From assembly GCF_031344075.1 (NCBI RefSeq), contig NZ_JAVJAN010000008.1, positions 1 to 64,000 of the forward strand: a stretch of DNA of 64,000 nucleotides, in the 5' to 3' direction. Position 1 is the stretch's first letter. Each line of letters opens with the position of its first letter. The notes below the pieces were generated by a model. It was not told the DNA's origin and made no database searches. It saw nothing but the letters and a program-made list of their open reading frames with translations. Positions 7,746 through 17,111 of the stretch are shown here, one piece after another. The position numbers and the translations under genes are program-made. The DNA is from Clostridium aquiflavi (GTDB lineage Bacteria; Bacillota; Clostridia; Clostridiales; Clostridiaceae).

Positions 7746-9812
7746 TTATACAATACCAATTGCAGTAATTAAAACATCAATTACTTTTATAGCTATAAAT
7801 GGTACAATTATTCCCCCTAAGCCATAAACCAAAAGATTTCTTGATAATAACTTACCTGCTGAAACTTCGCGATATTTTACACCTTTAAGTGCTAATGGAA
7901 TTAAAGCTACAATAATTAATGCATTGTATATTATTGCTGAAAATATTGCACTCTCCGCACTGTGTAAATTCATAATATTTAATGCAGATAATCCTGGATA
8001 TAATCCAATAAATAATGCTGGGATTATTGCAAAATATTTAGCTAAGTCATTAGCTATACTAAATGTTGTTAAACTGCCGCGTGTCATTAATAATTGTTTA
8101 CCAATTCTAACTATATCAATTAATTTTGTTGGAGAAGAATCTAAGTCAACCATGTTTCCAGCTTCTTTAGCTGCTTGTGTTCCTGTATTCATAGCAACTG
8201 CTACATCTGCTTGTGCAAGTGCTGGGGCGTCATTAGTTCCATCGCCTGTCATTGCAACAAGATGGCCTTTTGCTTGAAAATCACGTATCATTTCTAGCTT
8301 ACCTTCTGGAGTAGCCTCAGCTAAAAAGTCATCAACACCAGCTTCTGCTGCAATAGCTGCTGCTGTCAATGGATTATCTCCAGTTATCATGATTGTTTTA
8401 ATACCCATTTTTCTTAAATCTGCAAACTTTTCTTGTACGCCTTGCTTAATAATATCTTTTAAATAAACTACTCCAAGAACTTTATTATCTTTAGCTACAA
8501 CAAGAGGAGTACCGCCTTTATTTGATATTCTAGCTACAATCTCATCACATTCTTTGCTATAACATCCACCTCTTGAAATTACATAGTCTTTAACTGTTTC
8601 TGCTGCTCCCTTACGAATTTCACTATTATTATAATTAACACCACTCATACGAGTTTTAGCTGTGAATGGAATAAATTCCATATTAGATTCTCTAATATTC
8701 CTTCCTCTTATTCCAAATTTCTCTTTAGCAAGAACCACTATACTACGTCCCTCTGGAGTTTCATCTGCTAAAGATGAAAGCTGTGCAGCATCTGCTAACT
8801 CATTTTCATTAACTCCATTTACTGGTATAAATTCACAAGCTTCACGATTACCTAAAGTGATTGTGCCTGTTTTATCTAACATCAAAATATCAACATCTCC
8901 TGCAGCTTCAATAGCACGTCCACTCATTGCTAAAACATTAGCTTGATTTAAACGGCTCATACCTGCAATACCAATAGATGAAAGTAATGCACCTATAGTT
9001 GTTGGTGCAAGACATACCAAAAGTGCCACTAGTGATGTAACTGAAATAGGATTTACCACACCAGCCTGATTAGCTGAAAAAACAGAATATGAATATAATG
9101 AAACTGTAACCAATAAAAATATAATAGTTAGTGAGATTAATAAAATTTGTAATGCAATTTCATTTGGTGTTTTCTTACGTGCTGCACCTTCAACCATAGA
9201 AATCATCTTATCAAGAAAACTTTCTCCAGCTTCACTTGTAACCTGAACAATTAGCCAATCTGAAATTACTGTTGTTCCACCAGTCACAGCACTTCTATCA
9301 CCACCACTTTCTCTAATAACAGGTGCTGATTCTCCTGTTATTGCACTTTCATCAACTGAAGCTGCTCCATCTATTACTTCTCCATCAGCTGGAACTTGCT
9401 CTCCAGCAACAACAATTACTATATCTCCTTTTTTAAGCAGTGCTGATGAAACTTTAGTTATTTCATCTTTCTTTTCTAAAGAAATTATTTTATGCGCTTC
9501 CACATCTTTCTTTGCTGCACGTAAAGAATCAGCTTGTGCTTTACCACGCCCTTCTGCTATTGCTTCTGCAAAATTAGCAAACAATACAGTAATCCAAAGA
9601 ATTATAGTAATACCTAATATAAAACTAGATTTTGAATCTCTAATTCCAACTAATGAAACTGCATATAATACAGTTGTTAATATAGATGAAATATATACTA
9701 AAAACATAACTGGATTTTCCATTTGAGTTTTTGGAGAAAGTTTTATAAAAGAATCTTTAACAGCTCTTTTAATCATTTTTTTATTTGCAAAATTACCTTT
9801 ATTTTCATTCAT
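7746..9812 (-). CDS. kdpB: KdpB, P-type ATPase catalytic subunit
   Basis: This 688-residue ATP-hydrolysing subunit of the K+ pump carries the phosphorylation motif DKTGTIT (around residue 315), the actuator loop TGES (around 160) and the hinge MTGDGTNDAPALAQADVA (around 525). It has about seven membrane spans. All catalytic residues are present and the length is normal. The gene lies 15 bases downstream of kdpA and 17 upstream of kdpC. Confidence 0.97.
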   Translation of the reverse strand: MNENKGNFANKKMIKRAVKDSFIKLSPKTQMENPVMFLVYISSILTTVLYAVSLVGIRDSKSSFILGITIILWITVLFANFAEAIAEGRGKAQADSLRAAKKDVEAHKIISLEKKDEITKVSSALLKKGDIVIVVAGEQVPADGEVIDGAASVDESAITGESAPVIRESGGDRSAVTGGTTVISDWLIVQVTSEAGESFLDKMISMVEGAARKKTPNEIALQILLISLTIIFLLVTVSLYSYSVFSANQAGVVNPISVTSLVALLVCLAPTTIGALLSSIGIAGMSRLNQANVLAMSGRAIEAAGDVDILMLDKTGTITLGNREACEFIPVNGVNENELADAAQLSSLADETPEGRSIVVLAKEKFGIRGRNIRESNMEFIPFTAKTRMSGVNYNNSEIRKGAAETVKDYVISRGGCYSKECDEIVARISNKGGTPLVVAKDNKVLGVVYLKDIIKQGVQEKFADLRKMGIKTIMITGDNPLTAAAIAAEAGVDDFLAEATPEGKLEMIRDFQAKGHLVAMTGDGTNDAPALAQADVAVAMNTGTQAAKEAGNMVDLDSSPTKLIDIVRIGKQLLMTRGSLTTFSIANDLAKYFAIIPALFIGLYPGLSALNIMNLHSAESAIFSAIIYNALIIVALIPLALKGVKYREVSAGKLLSRNLLVYGLGGIIVPFIAIKVIDVLITAIGIV

Positions 9813-9827
9813 ATTTTGTCACCCCAT

Positions 9828-11567
9828 TTAACCTAACATTTGAAAAAATTCAGCAATTGGTCCAAGTGCCAATGCTGGGAAGAAACTTAATGCACCAATA
9901 AGCAATACAACAAAAATTAAAAGTCCTATAAACATAGCATTATGTGTAGGCAATGTACCAACACTTTCTGCAACTTTTTTCTTTTTAACCATGCTTCCTG
10001 CTATAGCCAAAGTACCCATCATAGGAACAAAACGTGCAAATAGCATACTTAACCCAATACTTATATTTATAAATGGTGTATTCGCTGTAAAACCAGCAAA
10101 TGCTGAACCATTATTACCTCCAGCTGAAGTGTAAGCATATAATACTTCTGAAAATCCATGAGCCCCTGAATTATTCAAACTGTTAACAGTCTCAGGTAAT
10201 ATACTTGCAATACCACTACCAATTAAAATAGCTATCGGTGTTGCTAAACAAACTAAAACTGCCATTTTCATTTCAAAAGGCTCTATTTTTTTACCTAAAT
10301 ATTCTGGTGTTCTTCCTACCATAAGTCCTGCCATAAATACTGCAAGTATTGCAAAACCTATCATTCCATAAAGCCCACATCCAACACCTCCAAATACAAC
10401 TTCTCCAAGTTGCATAAGTAGCATAGGGATCATTCCACCAATTGGAGTATAGCTATCATGCATTGAATTTACTGATCCATTAGACGCAGCAGTAGTAAAT
10501 GTTGCCCATGTTGAAGAAGTAGCAATACCAAATCTAGCTTCTTTTCCTTCCATATTTCCACCGGCTTGATTAATTGTTGATAAATCAACTTGACCATTTA
10601 ACGCCATTTGTGGTGTAGCAATTTGTTCATTTATTCCAACAATGCCCATTGCTACAACTAGCATTATACCCATTGCTATAAATATAGCTATTCCTTGTCT
10701 TCTATCTTTTATATTTCTCCCAAAAGTAAAACATAATGCTACTGGGATTAATAATAATGAAATCATTTCAAATAAATTAGATAATATAGTTGGATTTTCA
10801 ATTGGGTGCGCTGAATTAGTCCCCATAAATCCTCCACCATTTGTACCAAGTTGCTTTATTGCTATTTGGCTTGCTGCAGGTCCTAATGGAACAACTTCTT
10901 CCGTTACTACGGTTCCATCTTCAAGTGTAATAGGCTCTAATAAAGAAACTGTTTCATATTGTTTAAAATTTTGTACAACACCTTGAGACACTAATGCTAA
11001 AGATACTACTATTGAAAGAGGAATTAATATATAAAGTACAGCTCTAGTAATGTCTATCCAAAAATTTCCTATACCTTTTTGCTTAACTCTAATAAATCCT
11101 CTAATTAGTGCGAATAATACTGAAATACCAACTGCTGCCGAAACAAAATTTTGTACAGTTAGTCCCATCATTTGTGTGAAATAACTTAATGAACTTTCAC
11201 CTGAATAACCTTGCCAATTAGTATTAGTAACAAAACTTACCGCATTATTAAATGCAAGATCCCAGCTTGTACCTGAAACTTTTTCTGGATTTAATGGCAA
11301 AAAGCCTTGGAAAATGTGTAGTAAAAATAATACTATTAAACTTATAATTGAAAATGCTAAAACAGAAAAAGAATATTTTTTCCAACTCATATCTTCATCT
11401 TTATCAATATGAAGCATTTTATAAATAAAATTTTCACATGGTGTTAATATTTTAGATAAAAACACTTTTTCTCCATTCATAATCTTACCTATATAATTCC
11501 CCAATGGAATTGCCAATACTACTAATATCAAAATATACAATCCATATTGTAATACTAAATTCATCAT
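9828..11567 (-). CDS. kdpA: KdpA, K+-translocating channel subunit
   Basis: This 579-residue multi-span membrane protein forms the K+ path of KdpFABC. The selectivity-loop glycine clusters are visible in TNTNWQGYSGES, GTNGGGFMGTNSAHP, and SAGGNNGSAFAGF, typical of KdpA and related to the potassium channel fold. Length is typical. The start ATG shares one base with the kdpF stop (TAATG), a translational coupling. A second in-frame ATG follows at once, so the exact start is ambiguous by one codon. Confidence 0.97.
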   Translation of the reverse strand: MMNLVLQYGLYILILVVLAIPLGNYIGKIMNGEKVFLSKILTPCENFIYKMLHIDKDEDMSWKKYSFSVLAFSIISLIVLFLLHIFQGFLPLNPEKVSGTSWDLAFNNAVSFVTNTNWQGYSGESSLSYFTQMMGLTVQNFVSAAVGISVLFALIRGFIRVKQKGIGNFWIDITRAVLYILIPLSIVVSLALVSQGVVQNFKQYETVSLLEPITLEDGTVVTEEVVPLGPAASQIAIKQLGTNGGGFMGTNSAHPIENPTILSNLFEMISLLLIPVALCFTFGRNIKDRRQGIAIFIAMGIMLVVAMGIVGINEQIATPQMALNGQVDLSTINQAGGNMEGKEARFGIATSSTWATFTTAASNGSVNSMHDSYTPIGGMIPMLLMQLGEVVFGGVGCGLYGMIGFAILAVFMAGLMVGRTPEYLGKKIEPFEMKMAVLVCLATPIAILIGSGIASILPETVNSLNNSGAHGFSEVLYAYTSAGGNNGSAFAGFTANTPFINISIGLSMLFARFVPMMGTLAIAGSMVKKKKVAESVGTLPTHNAMFIGLLIFVVLLIGALSFFPALALGPIAEFFQMLG

Positions 11568-11653
11568 TACTTGTCACCTCTTAATAAAATATTTGCTAAA
11601 TAAATAAAATATATAAGTGAAATTATTCCTATAAGCCCAACCATCACATGCAT
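11567..11653 (-). CDS. kdpF: KdpF, small stabilising subunit
   Basis: This 28-residue peptide consists of one hydrophobic helix (VGLIGIISLIYFIYLANILL) with a short polar tail RGDK. Position as first gene of the operon, size and the single helix match KdpF. The ATG is preceded by AAGGGGGA. The stop overlaps the kdpA start by one base. Such short genes are commonly missed. Identity rests on context and shape, since the sequence is too short for strong homology. Confidence 0.85.
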   Translation of the reverse strand: MHVMVGLIGIISLIYFIYLANILLRGDK

Positions 11654-11735
11654 TTTTATTTCCCCCTTCGTTTTGATAGGACAAGTTTAACATGGAAAAA
11701 ATTATAGTGGTGTTAGAGTTTACTTGTTTAGAATT

Positions 11736-11753
11736 AAGATTGTGTTAAGATTT
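11736..11753 (-). promoter_or_regulatory. Candidate KdpE box upstream of kdpFABC
   Basis: AAGATTGTGTTAAGATTT, on the minus strand a direct repeat of ATCTTAA separated by CACA, lies about 85 bases before kdpF. The near-identical box before kdpD (7043-7060) supports a common regulator, by context KdpE. The leader from here to kdpF is under 100 bases and shows no riboswitch-like structure. Confidence 0.6.
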
Positions 11754-11774
11754 TTATATTGATATTTACACGCA

Positions 11775-11807
11775 CAAAAAGAGGACTCAAATTAATGAAT
11801 CCTCTTT
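11775..11807 (-). terminator. Terminator-like hairpin downstream of glgP
   Basis: The 8-bp stem AAAGAGGA/TCCTCTTT (11778-11785 and 11800-11807) is followed on the minus strand by a run of Ts. It lies about 130 bases after the glgP stop and ahead of the kdp promoter region. Confidence 0.6.
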
Positions 11808-11861
11808 CATTGGCTTGTAATAAAAATTATTATATACAGCCTTATTTATATTATTTATTTT

Positions 11862-11936
11862 GCTATGTTCTAATATATGTTTATATATGCAATAGGTAAA
11901 GTGGAATATATAAACATTTTACTGGAACATAGGCAT
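11862..11936. repeat. MITE-like dispersed repeat, copy 4 (short form)
   Basis: This is an internally deleted copy of about 75 bp. The left end is GCTATGTTCTAATATATG, followed by GGTAAAGTGG; the right end is CTGGAACATAGGCA. It touches the glgP stop codon (11937-11939). Confidence 0.6.
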
Positions 11937-14297
11937 TTATTTTATAGGAGTCTCTTTTATATCCCAAATTTCATCACAGTATTGTTTTATAGTTCTATCA
12001 CTTGAGAATATTCCTGCACTATAAAGATTAGCAAAACATTTTTTAGCCCACTTTTTAGTGTCCTTGTAATCTTTAAATACTTTATCTTGAGCTTCTTTAA
12101 AGCTCTCAAAATCTGCTAGAAGATAATATTGATCTCCTTCTTCTAATAATGAATTATATAGGTCTTTAAAATCATCAGTATTACCATCATCAAAAGTTCC
12201 ATCAATTAGAGTATCTAGAACTCTCTTAATGCTCTTATTCTTCTTATAATAAGTCATTGGATCATACTCTTCTTTAATATCATCTATATCTTCAACTCTT
12301 AATCCAAAGATGTAATTATTCTCTTCTCCTGATTCTTGAACTATTTCTATATTAGCTCCATCATAAGTTCCAAATGTAGGAGTAGCATTCAACATGAATT
12401 TCATGTTTCCTGTTCCTGATGCTTCTTTTCCAGCTGTAGAAATTTGTTTAGATAAATCTGCTGCTGGGAATAACTTTTGAGCATATGAAACTCTATAATT
12501 ATGAACAAATACTACTTTTATTTTTCCATTTACATCTTTATCATTATTTACAAGTTCTGCTATTTCATTTATAAATTTAACTATTGCTTTAGCTCTAACA
12601 TATCCTGGGAAGGCCTTAGCTCCAAAGATAAAACTTACTTTTGGTATATCTAAAGATGGATTTTCTTTTATTCTATAGTATAAATCAAGGATATACATTG
12701 CATTTAATAATTGTCTCTTGTATTCATGTAATCTCTTAATTTGAATATCAAATATTGAATTTGGATCTAATTCTATTCCTTCTTCATCTCTAATATATTC
12801 TGATAATTGCTTTTTCTTTTGAAGCTTTATATTCATAAGTTCTTCTAAAACTTTATCATCATTTTCAAACTTCTTTAAAGCCTTTAATAAAGATAAGTTC
12901 TTAACCCACTCTTCAGTTCCTAATAACTTAGTTATGAATTCTGATAATTCTTGATTACATAATCTTAACCATCTTCTTGGAGTAATTCCATTTGTTTTGT
13001 TTTGGAACTTTCCTGGATATAATTTATACCAATCATTTAATTCTTTATCCTTTAATATATCCGTATGCAACTGAGCAACTCCATTTACTGCTTTTGATAC
13101 AAATATAGCTAAATTAGCCATTCTCATTTGGTCATCAGAAATTATTCTAAGTTTTTCAATTTCTTTTTCTGTATACTTCTTAGCTTTTAATTCTTTTATT
13201 AATTCTTTATCAATTTGCTTAGTAATTTCTAATATTCTAGGGAATAATTTTTCTATTAATTCAACATCCCATTTTTCTAATGCTTCTGCTAGTATAGTAT
13301 GATTTGTATACCCAAAGAATTTATTAGCATATTCTAATGCTTTTTTAAATGTAACCTTTTCTTCATCAACTAATATTCTTATAAATTCTGGTATAGCAAG
13401 TGTTGGATGAGTGTCATTTAATTGTACAAAATTATATTCACTTATCTTTTCGAAATCGGTACCGAATTTTTCTATGTGTTTTTTAATAATATCTTTTAAT
13501 GAAGCGCTTACTAAGAAATATTGTTGACGTAATCTTAATATTTTACCTTCATCGTTTGAGTCATTTGGATATAAAACTCTAGATATATCCTCTGCTCTAT
13601 TCTTTAATTCTACTGATTCATCATATTTTTGTTCATTAAATAAATAGAAATCAAATTCTTTTATCGGTTCACATTTCCATAATCTTAATGTATTTATATT
13701 TTTAGTTCCATAACCTATGATAGGTGTATCATATGGTATAGCTTTAACTTTCATATCTTCAAATTCTACAATTTGAGTTTCGTTATCTTTTCTTATACTC
13801 CAAGGATCGCCATACTTTAACCAGCTATCTTCACTTTCAGTTTGAAATCCTTCATCTATATTTTGTTTAAATAGCCCATTATTATATCTAATTCCATAAC
13901 CATTTAACGGCATATCTATTGTAGCTGCTGATTCCATAAAACAGGCTGCAAGTCTTCCAAGTCCCCCATTACCAAGGCCAGCATCTTCTTCTATTTCTTC
14001 TACTTTGTTAATATCTATATTTAATTCTGATAATACTTCTTTTACATCCTCATACAAGCCTAAGTTTATTAAATTATTTCCAAGTGCCCTACCCATTAAA
14101 TATTCTGCTGAAAAATAATTTGCACTTCTCTTAGAATTATATGCTTTAGTTGTATCATTCCAATCATCCACGATTTCTTCTAATATAGTTAATGAAAGAG
14201 CATTAAATATTTGATATTCCTTAGCATCTTCTAACTTTATTCCATATTTTACTTTTAAATATCTATCAATACCTTTTTTTATATTTTCTTTATTCAT
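11937..14297 (-). CDS. glgP: Glycogen/maltodextrin phosphorylase
   Basis: This 786-residue GT35 alpha-glucan phosphorylase releases glucose-1-phosphate from alpha-1,4-glucans. Visible signatures: the EDAGLGNGGLGRLAACF block, the NYRVSYAQKLFPAADLSKQIS region, and the PLP-lysine segment EASGTGNMKFMLN. The length is on the short side, as in clostridial maltodextrin phosphorylases. ATG 14297 shares a base with the malQ stop (TAATG); a GTG four codons earlier is possible but less likely. It is the second gene of a malQ-glgP operon, so the two enzymes together degrade maltodextrins or glycogen. Confidence 0.95.
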   Translation of the reverse strand: MNKENIKKGIDRYLKVKYGIKLEDAKEYQIFNALSLTILEEIVDDWNDTTKAYNSKRSANYFSAEYLMGRALGNNLINLGLYEDVKEVLSELNIDINKVEEIEEDAGLGNGGLGRLAACFMESAATIDMPLNGYGIRYNNGLFKQNIDEGFQTESEDSWLKYGDPWSIRKDNETQIVEFEDMKVKAIPYDTPIIGYGTKNINTLRLWKCEPIKEFDFYLFNEQKYDESVELKNRAEDISRVLYPNDSNDEGKILRLRQQYFLVSASLKDIIKKHIEKFGTDFEKISEYNFVQLNDTHPTLAIPEFIRILVDEEKVTFKKALEYANKFFGYTNHTILAEALEKWDVELIEKLFPRILEITKQIDKELIKELKAKKYTEKEIEKLRIISDDQMRMANLAIFVSKAVNGVAQLHTDILKDKELNDWYKLYPGKFQNKTNGITPRRWLRLCNQELSEFITKLLGTEEWVKNLSLLKALKKFENDDKVLEELMNIKLQKKKQLSEYIRDEEGIELDPNSIFDIQIKRLHEYKRQLLNAMYILDLYYRIKENPSLDIPKVSFIFGAKAFPGYVRAKAIVKFINEIAELVNNDKDVNGKIKVVFVHNYRVSYAQKLFPAADLSKQISTAGKEASGTGNMKFMLNATPTFGTYDGANIEIVQESGEENNYIFGLRVEDIDDIKEEYDPMTYYKKNKSIKRVLDTLIDGTFDDGNTDDFKDLYNSLLEEGDQYYLLADFESFKEAQDKVFKDYKDTKKWAKKCFANLYSAGIFSSDRTIKQYCDEIWDIKETPIK

Positions 14298-15784
14298 TAT
14301 TCTTCGCACCTTCCATATATTTTCGTTATATCATGAATTTTTTCTGCTAGTTCATCTGTAAATACATCTTTTTTAGCTCTCCAACGCCAATTTTGTCCTA
14401 GTGTTGAAGGAACATTAATTCTAGATTCATTCCCTAAATTTAAGAAATCTTGTATTAACGCTATTGATAAATAAGCTTTACTACTCCATACCCCTCTTAT
14501 AAATCCCCAGTTATATCCTTCTTCTTTATTTAATCCCAGATATTTAATAGACGCTTCAATTTCTTCTTCAGTTCCTGTTTTTTCAAGCCATCCTCTAAAT
14601 GTATTATTATCATGAGTGCCTGTATAAGCTATACAATTTTCTTCATAATTATGAGGTAGGTCTCTGTTTGCAGCATCTCCTACAAATGCAAATTGAAGTA
14701 CTCTCATTCCTGGAAATCCTGATTCTTCTCTAAATTTTATAACTTCATCAGTTAAAAATCCTAAGTCTTCTGCTATTATTTTTATATCTCCAAGTTCTTT
14801 CTTTATGGCATTGAATAATTTCATTCCTGGACCCTTTACCCATTCTCCATTTTCTGCTGTAGGATCCCCATAAGGTATTGACCAATAAGATTCAAACCCT
14901 CTAAAATGATCTATTCTTATAACATCATATAATTTTGAACTTTGTTTCATTCTGTCTATCCACCATTTATAATTAGTCTTATCAATATAGTCCCAATTAT
15001 AAATTGGATTTCCCCATAATTGACCTGTTACAGCAAAATTGTCTGGTGGGCATCCTGAAACTTTTAATGGTACTAACGTTTCTTCATCTAATAAAAATGC
15101 TTTTGGATTTGCCCATATATCTGCACTATCTTCAGCTACATATATTGGAATATCTCCTATGATTTCAATACCCAAATCATTTACATATTTCTTTAAATTA
15201 GTCCATTGTTCAAAGAATTTATATTGTATAAAGGTCCAAAAGTTTATTTCATCTTTTAATTCTTCTCTATATTTATTTAAAACTTCTTTTTTTCTAAGTT
15301 TAATATCTATATCCCATTTTTGCCAACTCTTTAATTCAAATTTTGATTTAAGTGCCATATATAAAGAATAATCATCTAACCACTGATTTTCTTCTTCAAA
15401 TTCTTTTAAGTCTGTTGGTAAATTACGCTTAAACCTCTCATACGCTTTTCTTAGAACCTTCATTTTTTCTACAAATATTAATCCATAATCAATATCTTCT
15501 TCATCTTTTCCAAAGTTTAAATTTAAATAATCTTTACTTTCCAATAACCCATCATCTTCTAATAGTTTAAAATCTATAAAATAAGGATTTCCTGCAAATG
15601 CTGAAAAAGATTGATATGGTGAATCTCCATAACTAGTCGGTCCTATAGGAAGTATTTGCCAATATTTTTGATGTGATTCTTTCAAAAAATCTGCAAACTC
15701 ATATGCCTCTTTCCCAAATGTTCCTATTCCAAATTCCCCCGGCAAAGATGCAATATGCATTATAATTCCACTGCTTCTTCTCAT
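14297..15784 (-). CDS. malQ: 4-alpha-glucanotransferase (amylomaltase)
   Basis: This 495-residue GH77 enzyme transfers alpha-1,4-glucan segments and turns short maltodextrins into chains usable by GlgP. The N-terminus has the family start SSGIIMHIASLPGEFGIG. The catalytic nucleophile is in IRIDHFRGFE, the acid/base in IIAEDLGFL, and the third acid in YTGTHDNNT. Length is normal. It is the first gene of the operon with glgP. A LacI-type regulator gene lies upstream on the same strand, separated by a dispersed repeat. Confidence 0.96.
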   Translation of the reverse strand: MRRSSGIIMHIASLPGEFGIGTFGKEAYEFADFLKESHQKYWQILPIGPTSYGDSPYQSFSAFAGNPYFIDFKLLEDDGLLESKDYLNLNFGKDEEDIDYGLIFVEKMKVLRKAYERFKRNLPTDLKEFEEENQWLDDYSLYMALKSKFELKSWQKWDIDIKLRKKEVLNKYREELKDEINFWTFIQYKFFEQWTNLKKYVNDLGIEIIGDIPIYVAEDSADIWANPKAFLLDEETLVPLKVSGCPPDNFAVTGQLWGNPIYNWDYIDKTNYKWWIDRMKQSSKLYDVIRIDHFRGFESYWSIPYGDPTAENGEWVKGPGMKLFNAIKKELGDIKIIAEDLGFLTDEVIKFREESGFPGMRVLQFAFVGDAANRDLPHNYEENCIAYTGTHDNNTFRGWLEKTGTEEEIEASIKYLGLNKEEGYNWGFIRGVWSSKAYLSIALIQDFLNLGNESRINVPSTLGQNWRWRAKKDVFTDELAEKIHDITKIYGRCEE

Positions 15785-15817
15785 TTTTTTCTCCCCCTTA
15801 TGCCTTTTTTATCATTT

Positions 15818-15933
15818 GCTATGTTTTAATAAAGCACTGATATATGAATAAGCAAAGTGGACTCAGTAATTAAACTTAGAACACCACTTTTCATATTGCA
15901 TATATCAACACATATTTAAAACATAGTCTATTA
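15818..15933. repeat. MITE-like dispersed repeat, copy 5
   Basis: This 116-bp element has inverted ends GCTATGTTTTAATA and TTAAAACATAGTC, with the subterminal blocks AAGCAAAGTGGACT and CACCACTTTTCATA. Its right end covers the stop codon of the LacI-type regulator gene. It fills most of the malQ upstream region. Confidence 0.7.
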
Positions 15934-16950
15934 TTTTTTCAATAAGTCCTTACATGATTCTCTTTCGATTAATTTAGTATCTAGTAATATTTGCTTATTT
16001 TCCTCAGTTCCATTAATTAATGAAAATAATAATGATATACTCGTTTCAGCCATTAATCTTTTTGGTTGATTTACTGTAGTAAGTCCTGGATTATAATACT
16101 TGCTTTCATCCATCCCATCAAAACCAATGATTGAAATATCATCACCAATTTTCAACCCACTATCTACAACTGCCTTTGCTACTCCTGTAGCCATAATATC
16201 TGAAAGTGCAAAAATAGCACTTACATCTTTTCTATTTTTTATAAGATTTATAGTTTCGTTATATGCTTTTTCACAAGAATAATCTCCGATTAATTCAAGT
16301 TCGTCATCAATTTCAATATTATTGTCTTCTAAAGCACTTCTATATCCCTTAAGTCTCCACCAACTAATTCCCAAATCATTTTCATCACCTAAAATAAGTG
16401 CTATTTTTTTATGGCCTTTTTCTATTAAATATTTAGTTGCATCATAAGAAGCTTTAATATTATCTATTCCTATTGAAGAATAATGTTTCTTGCCTTTTTT
16501 AGATATAGTATTAACTGATGTTAAAACTATTGGAGTTTCTATATCTGAAAAACTATCTTCTTTTATATCAATAAAGTTTCCACCTAGACAAATAACTCCT
16601 TGTAATTTCTTTTCTTTTATAAATCCCATAAGATTTTCTACATCCTGATAAAAGTTGTAATCATTCTGCTCTAATATCATTGTATATCCTGATCTATCTA
16701 TGATGTTACCTATAACATTTATCATCTGTGGAAAAAATGGATTAAACACTCCTTTTACTAGTACACCTATATTTTTAGTATTGTTTTGCTTTAATATTCG
16801 TGCACTATTATTAGGTATGTAATTGTTTTGTTTTATAATTTCCAAAACTCGTTCTCTTGTACTCTCTTTTACATCTGGATGATTATTTATAACTCTTGAA
16901 ACAGTACTTACCCCTACACCTGCAAGTCTTGCTATATCTCCTATATTCAT
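15931..16950 (-). CDS. LacI-family transcriptional regulator, probably of maltodextrin genes
   Basis: This 339-residue regulator has an N-terminal LacI helix-turn-helix (NIGDIARLAGVGVSTVSRV, residues 2-20), the hinge helix around NNSARILKQ, and a periplasmic-binding-protein-like effector domain (about 60-335). Length is standard. Two operator-like palindromes lie upstream (16993, 17081), suggesting autoregulation. Its place just before malQ-glgP and after the MalK-type ATPase gene suggests a MalR-like role in starch or maltodextrin control. The effector is unknown. The stop codon lies in the end of a dispersed repeat. Confidence 0.88.
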   Translation of the reverse strand: MNIGDIARLAGVGVSTVSRVINNHPDVKESTRERVLEIIKQNNYIPNNSARILKQNNTKNIGVLVKGVFNPFFPQMINVIGNIIDRSGYTMILEQNDYNFYQDVENLMGFIKEKKLQGVICLGGNFIDIKEDSFSDIETPIVLTSVNTISKKGKKHYSSIGIDNIKASYDATKYLIEKGHKKIALILGDENDLGISWWRLKGYRSALEDNNIEIDDELELIGDYSCEKAYNETINLIKNRKDVSAIFALSDIMATGVAKAVVDSGLKIGDDISIIGFDGMDESKYYNPGLTTVNQPKRLMAETSISLLFSLINGTEENKQILLDTKLIERESCKDLLKK

Positions 16951-16992
16951 GATATTCCTCCTAATATATATGTAAAATCTAATAAAAATAAT

Positions 16993-17004
16993 GGTAACGT
17001 TTCC
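16993..17004 (-). promoter_or_regulatory. LacI-family operator-like site
   Basis: GGTAACGTTTCC is an imperfect palindrome with the central CG typical of LacI-family operators, located 43 bases upstream of the LacI-type start codon. It pairs with the stronger site at 17081. Confidence 0.6.
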
Positions 17005-17080
17005 GCAATAATTTTATTATACACCCATTTCAATTATTATATCAATAAACTAATAAATTTACCCTATTGAATTCAGAACT

Positions 17081-17094
17081 CGGTATCGTTACCG
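17081..17094 (-). promoter_or_regulatory. LacI-family operator-like site
   Basis: CGGTATCGTTACCG is a palindrome with arms CGGTA/TACCG around a four-base centre. It lies between the PucR-type gene end and the LacI-type gene, 130 bases upstream of the latter, and shares GGTAnCGTTnCC with the site at 16993. Confidence 0.65.
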
Positions 17095-17111
17095 GAATAT
17101 CAAATATGAAT

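Noticed and set aside
7924..8277. Plus-strand ORF opposite kdpB
   Set aside because: It lies fully inside the complete, conserved kdpB gene, has no ribosome site and a biased composition expected of an antisense shadow. The same holds for other plus-strand frames over kdpA, ppdK, pgpH and era.
11570..11760. c-di-AMP (ydaO-type) riboswitch upstream of kdp
   Set aside because: The leader is under 100 bases from the candidate box to kdpF and shows no matching conserved core or fold.
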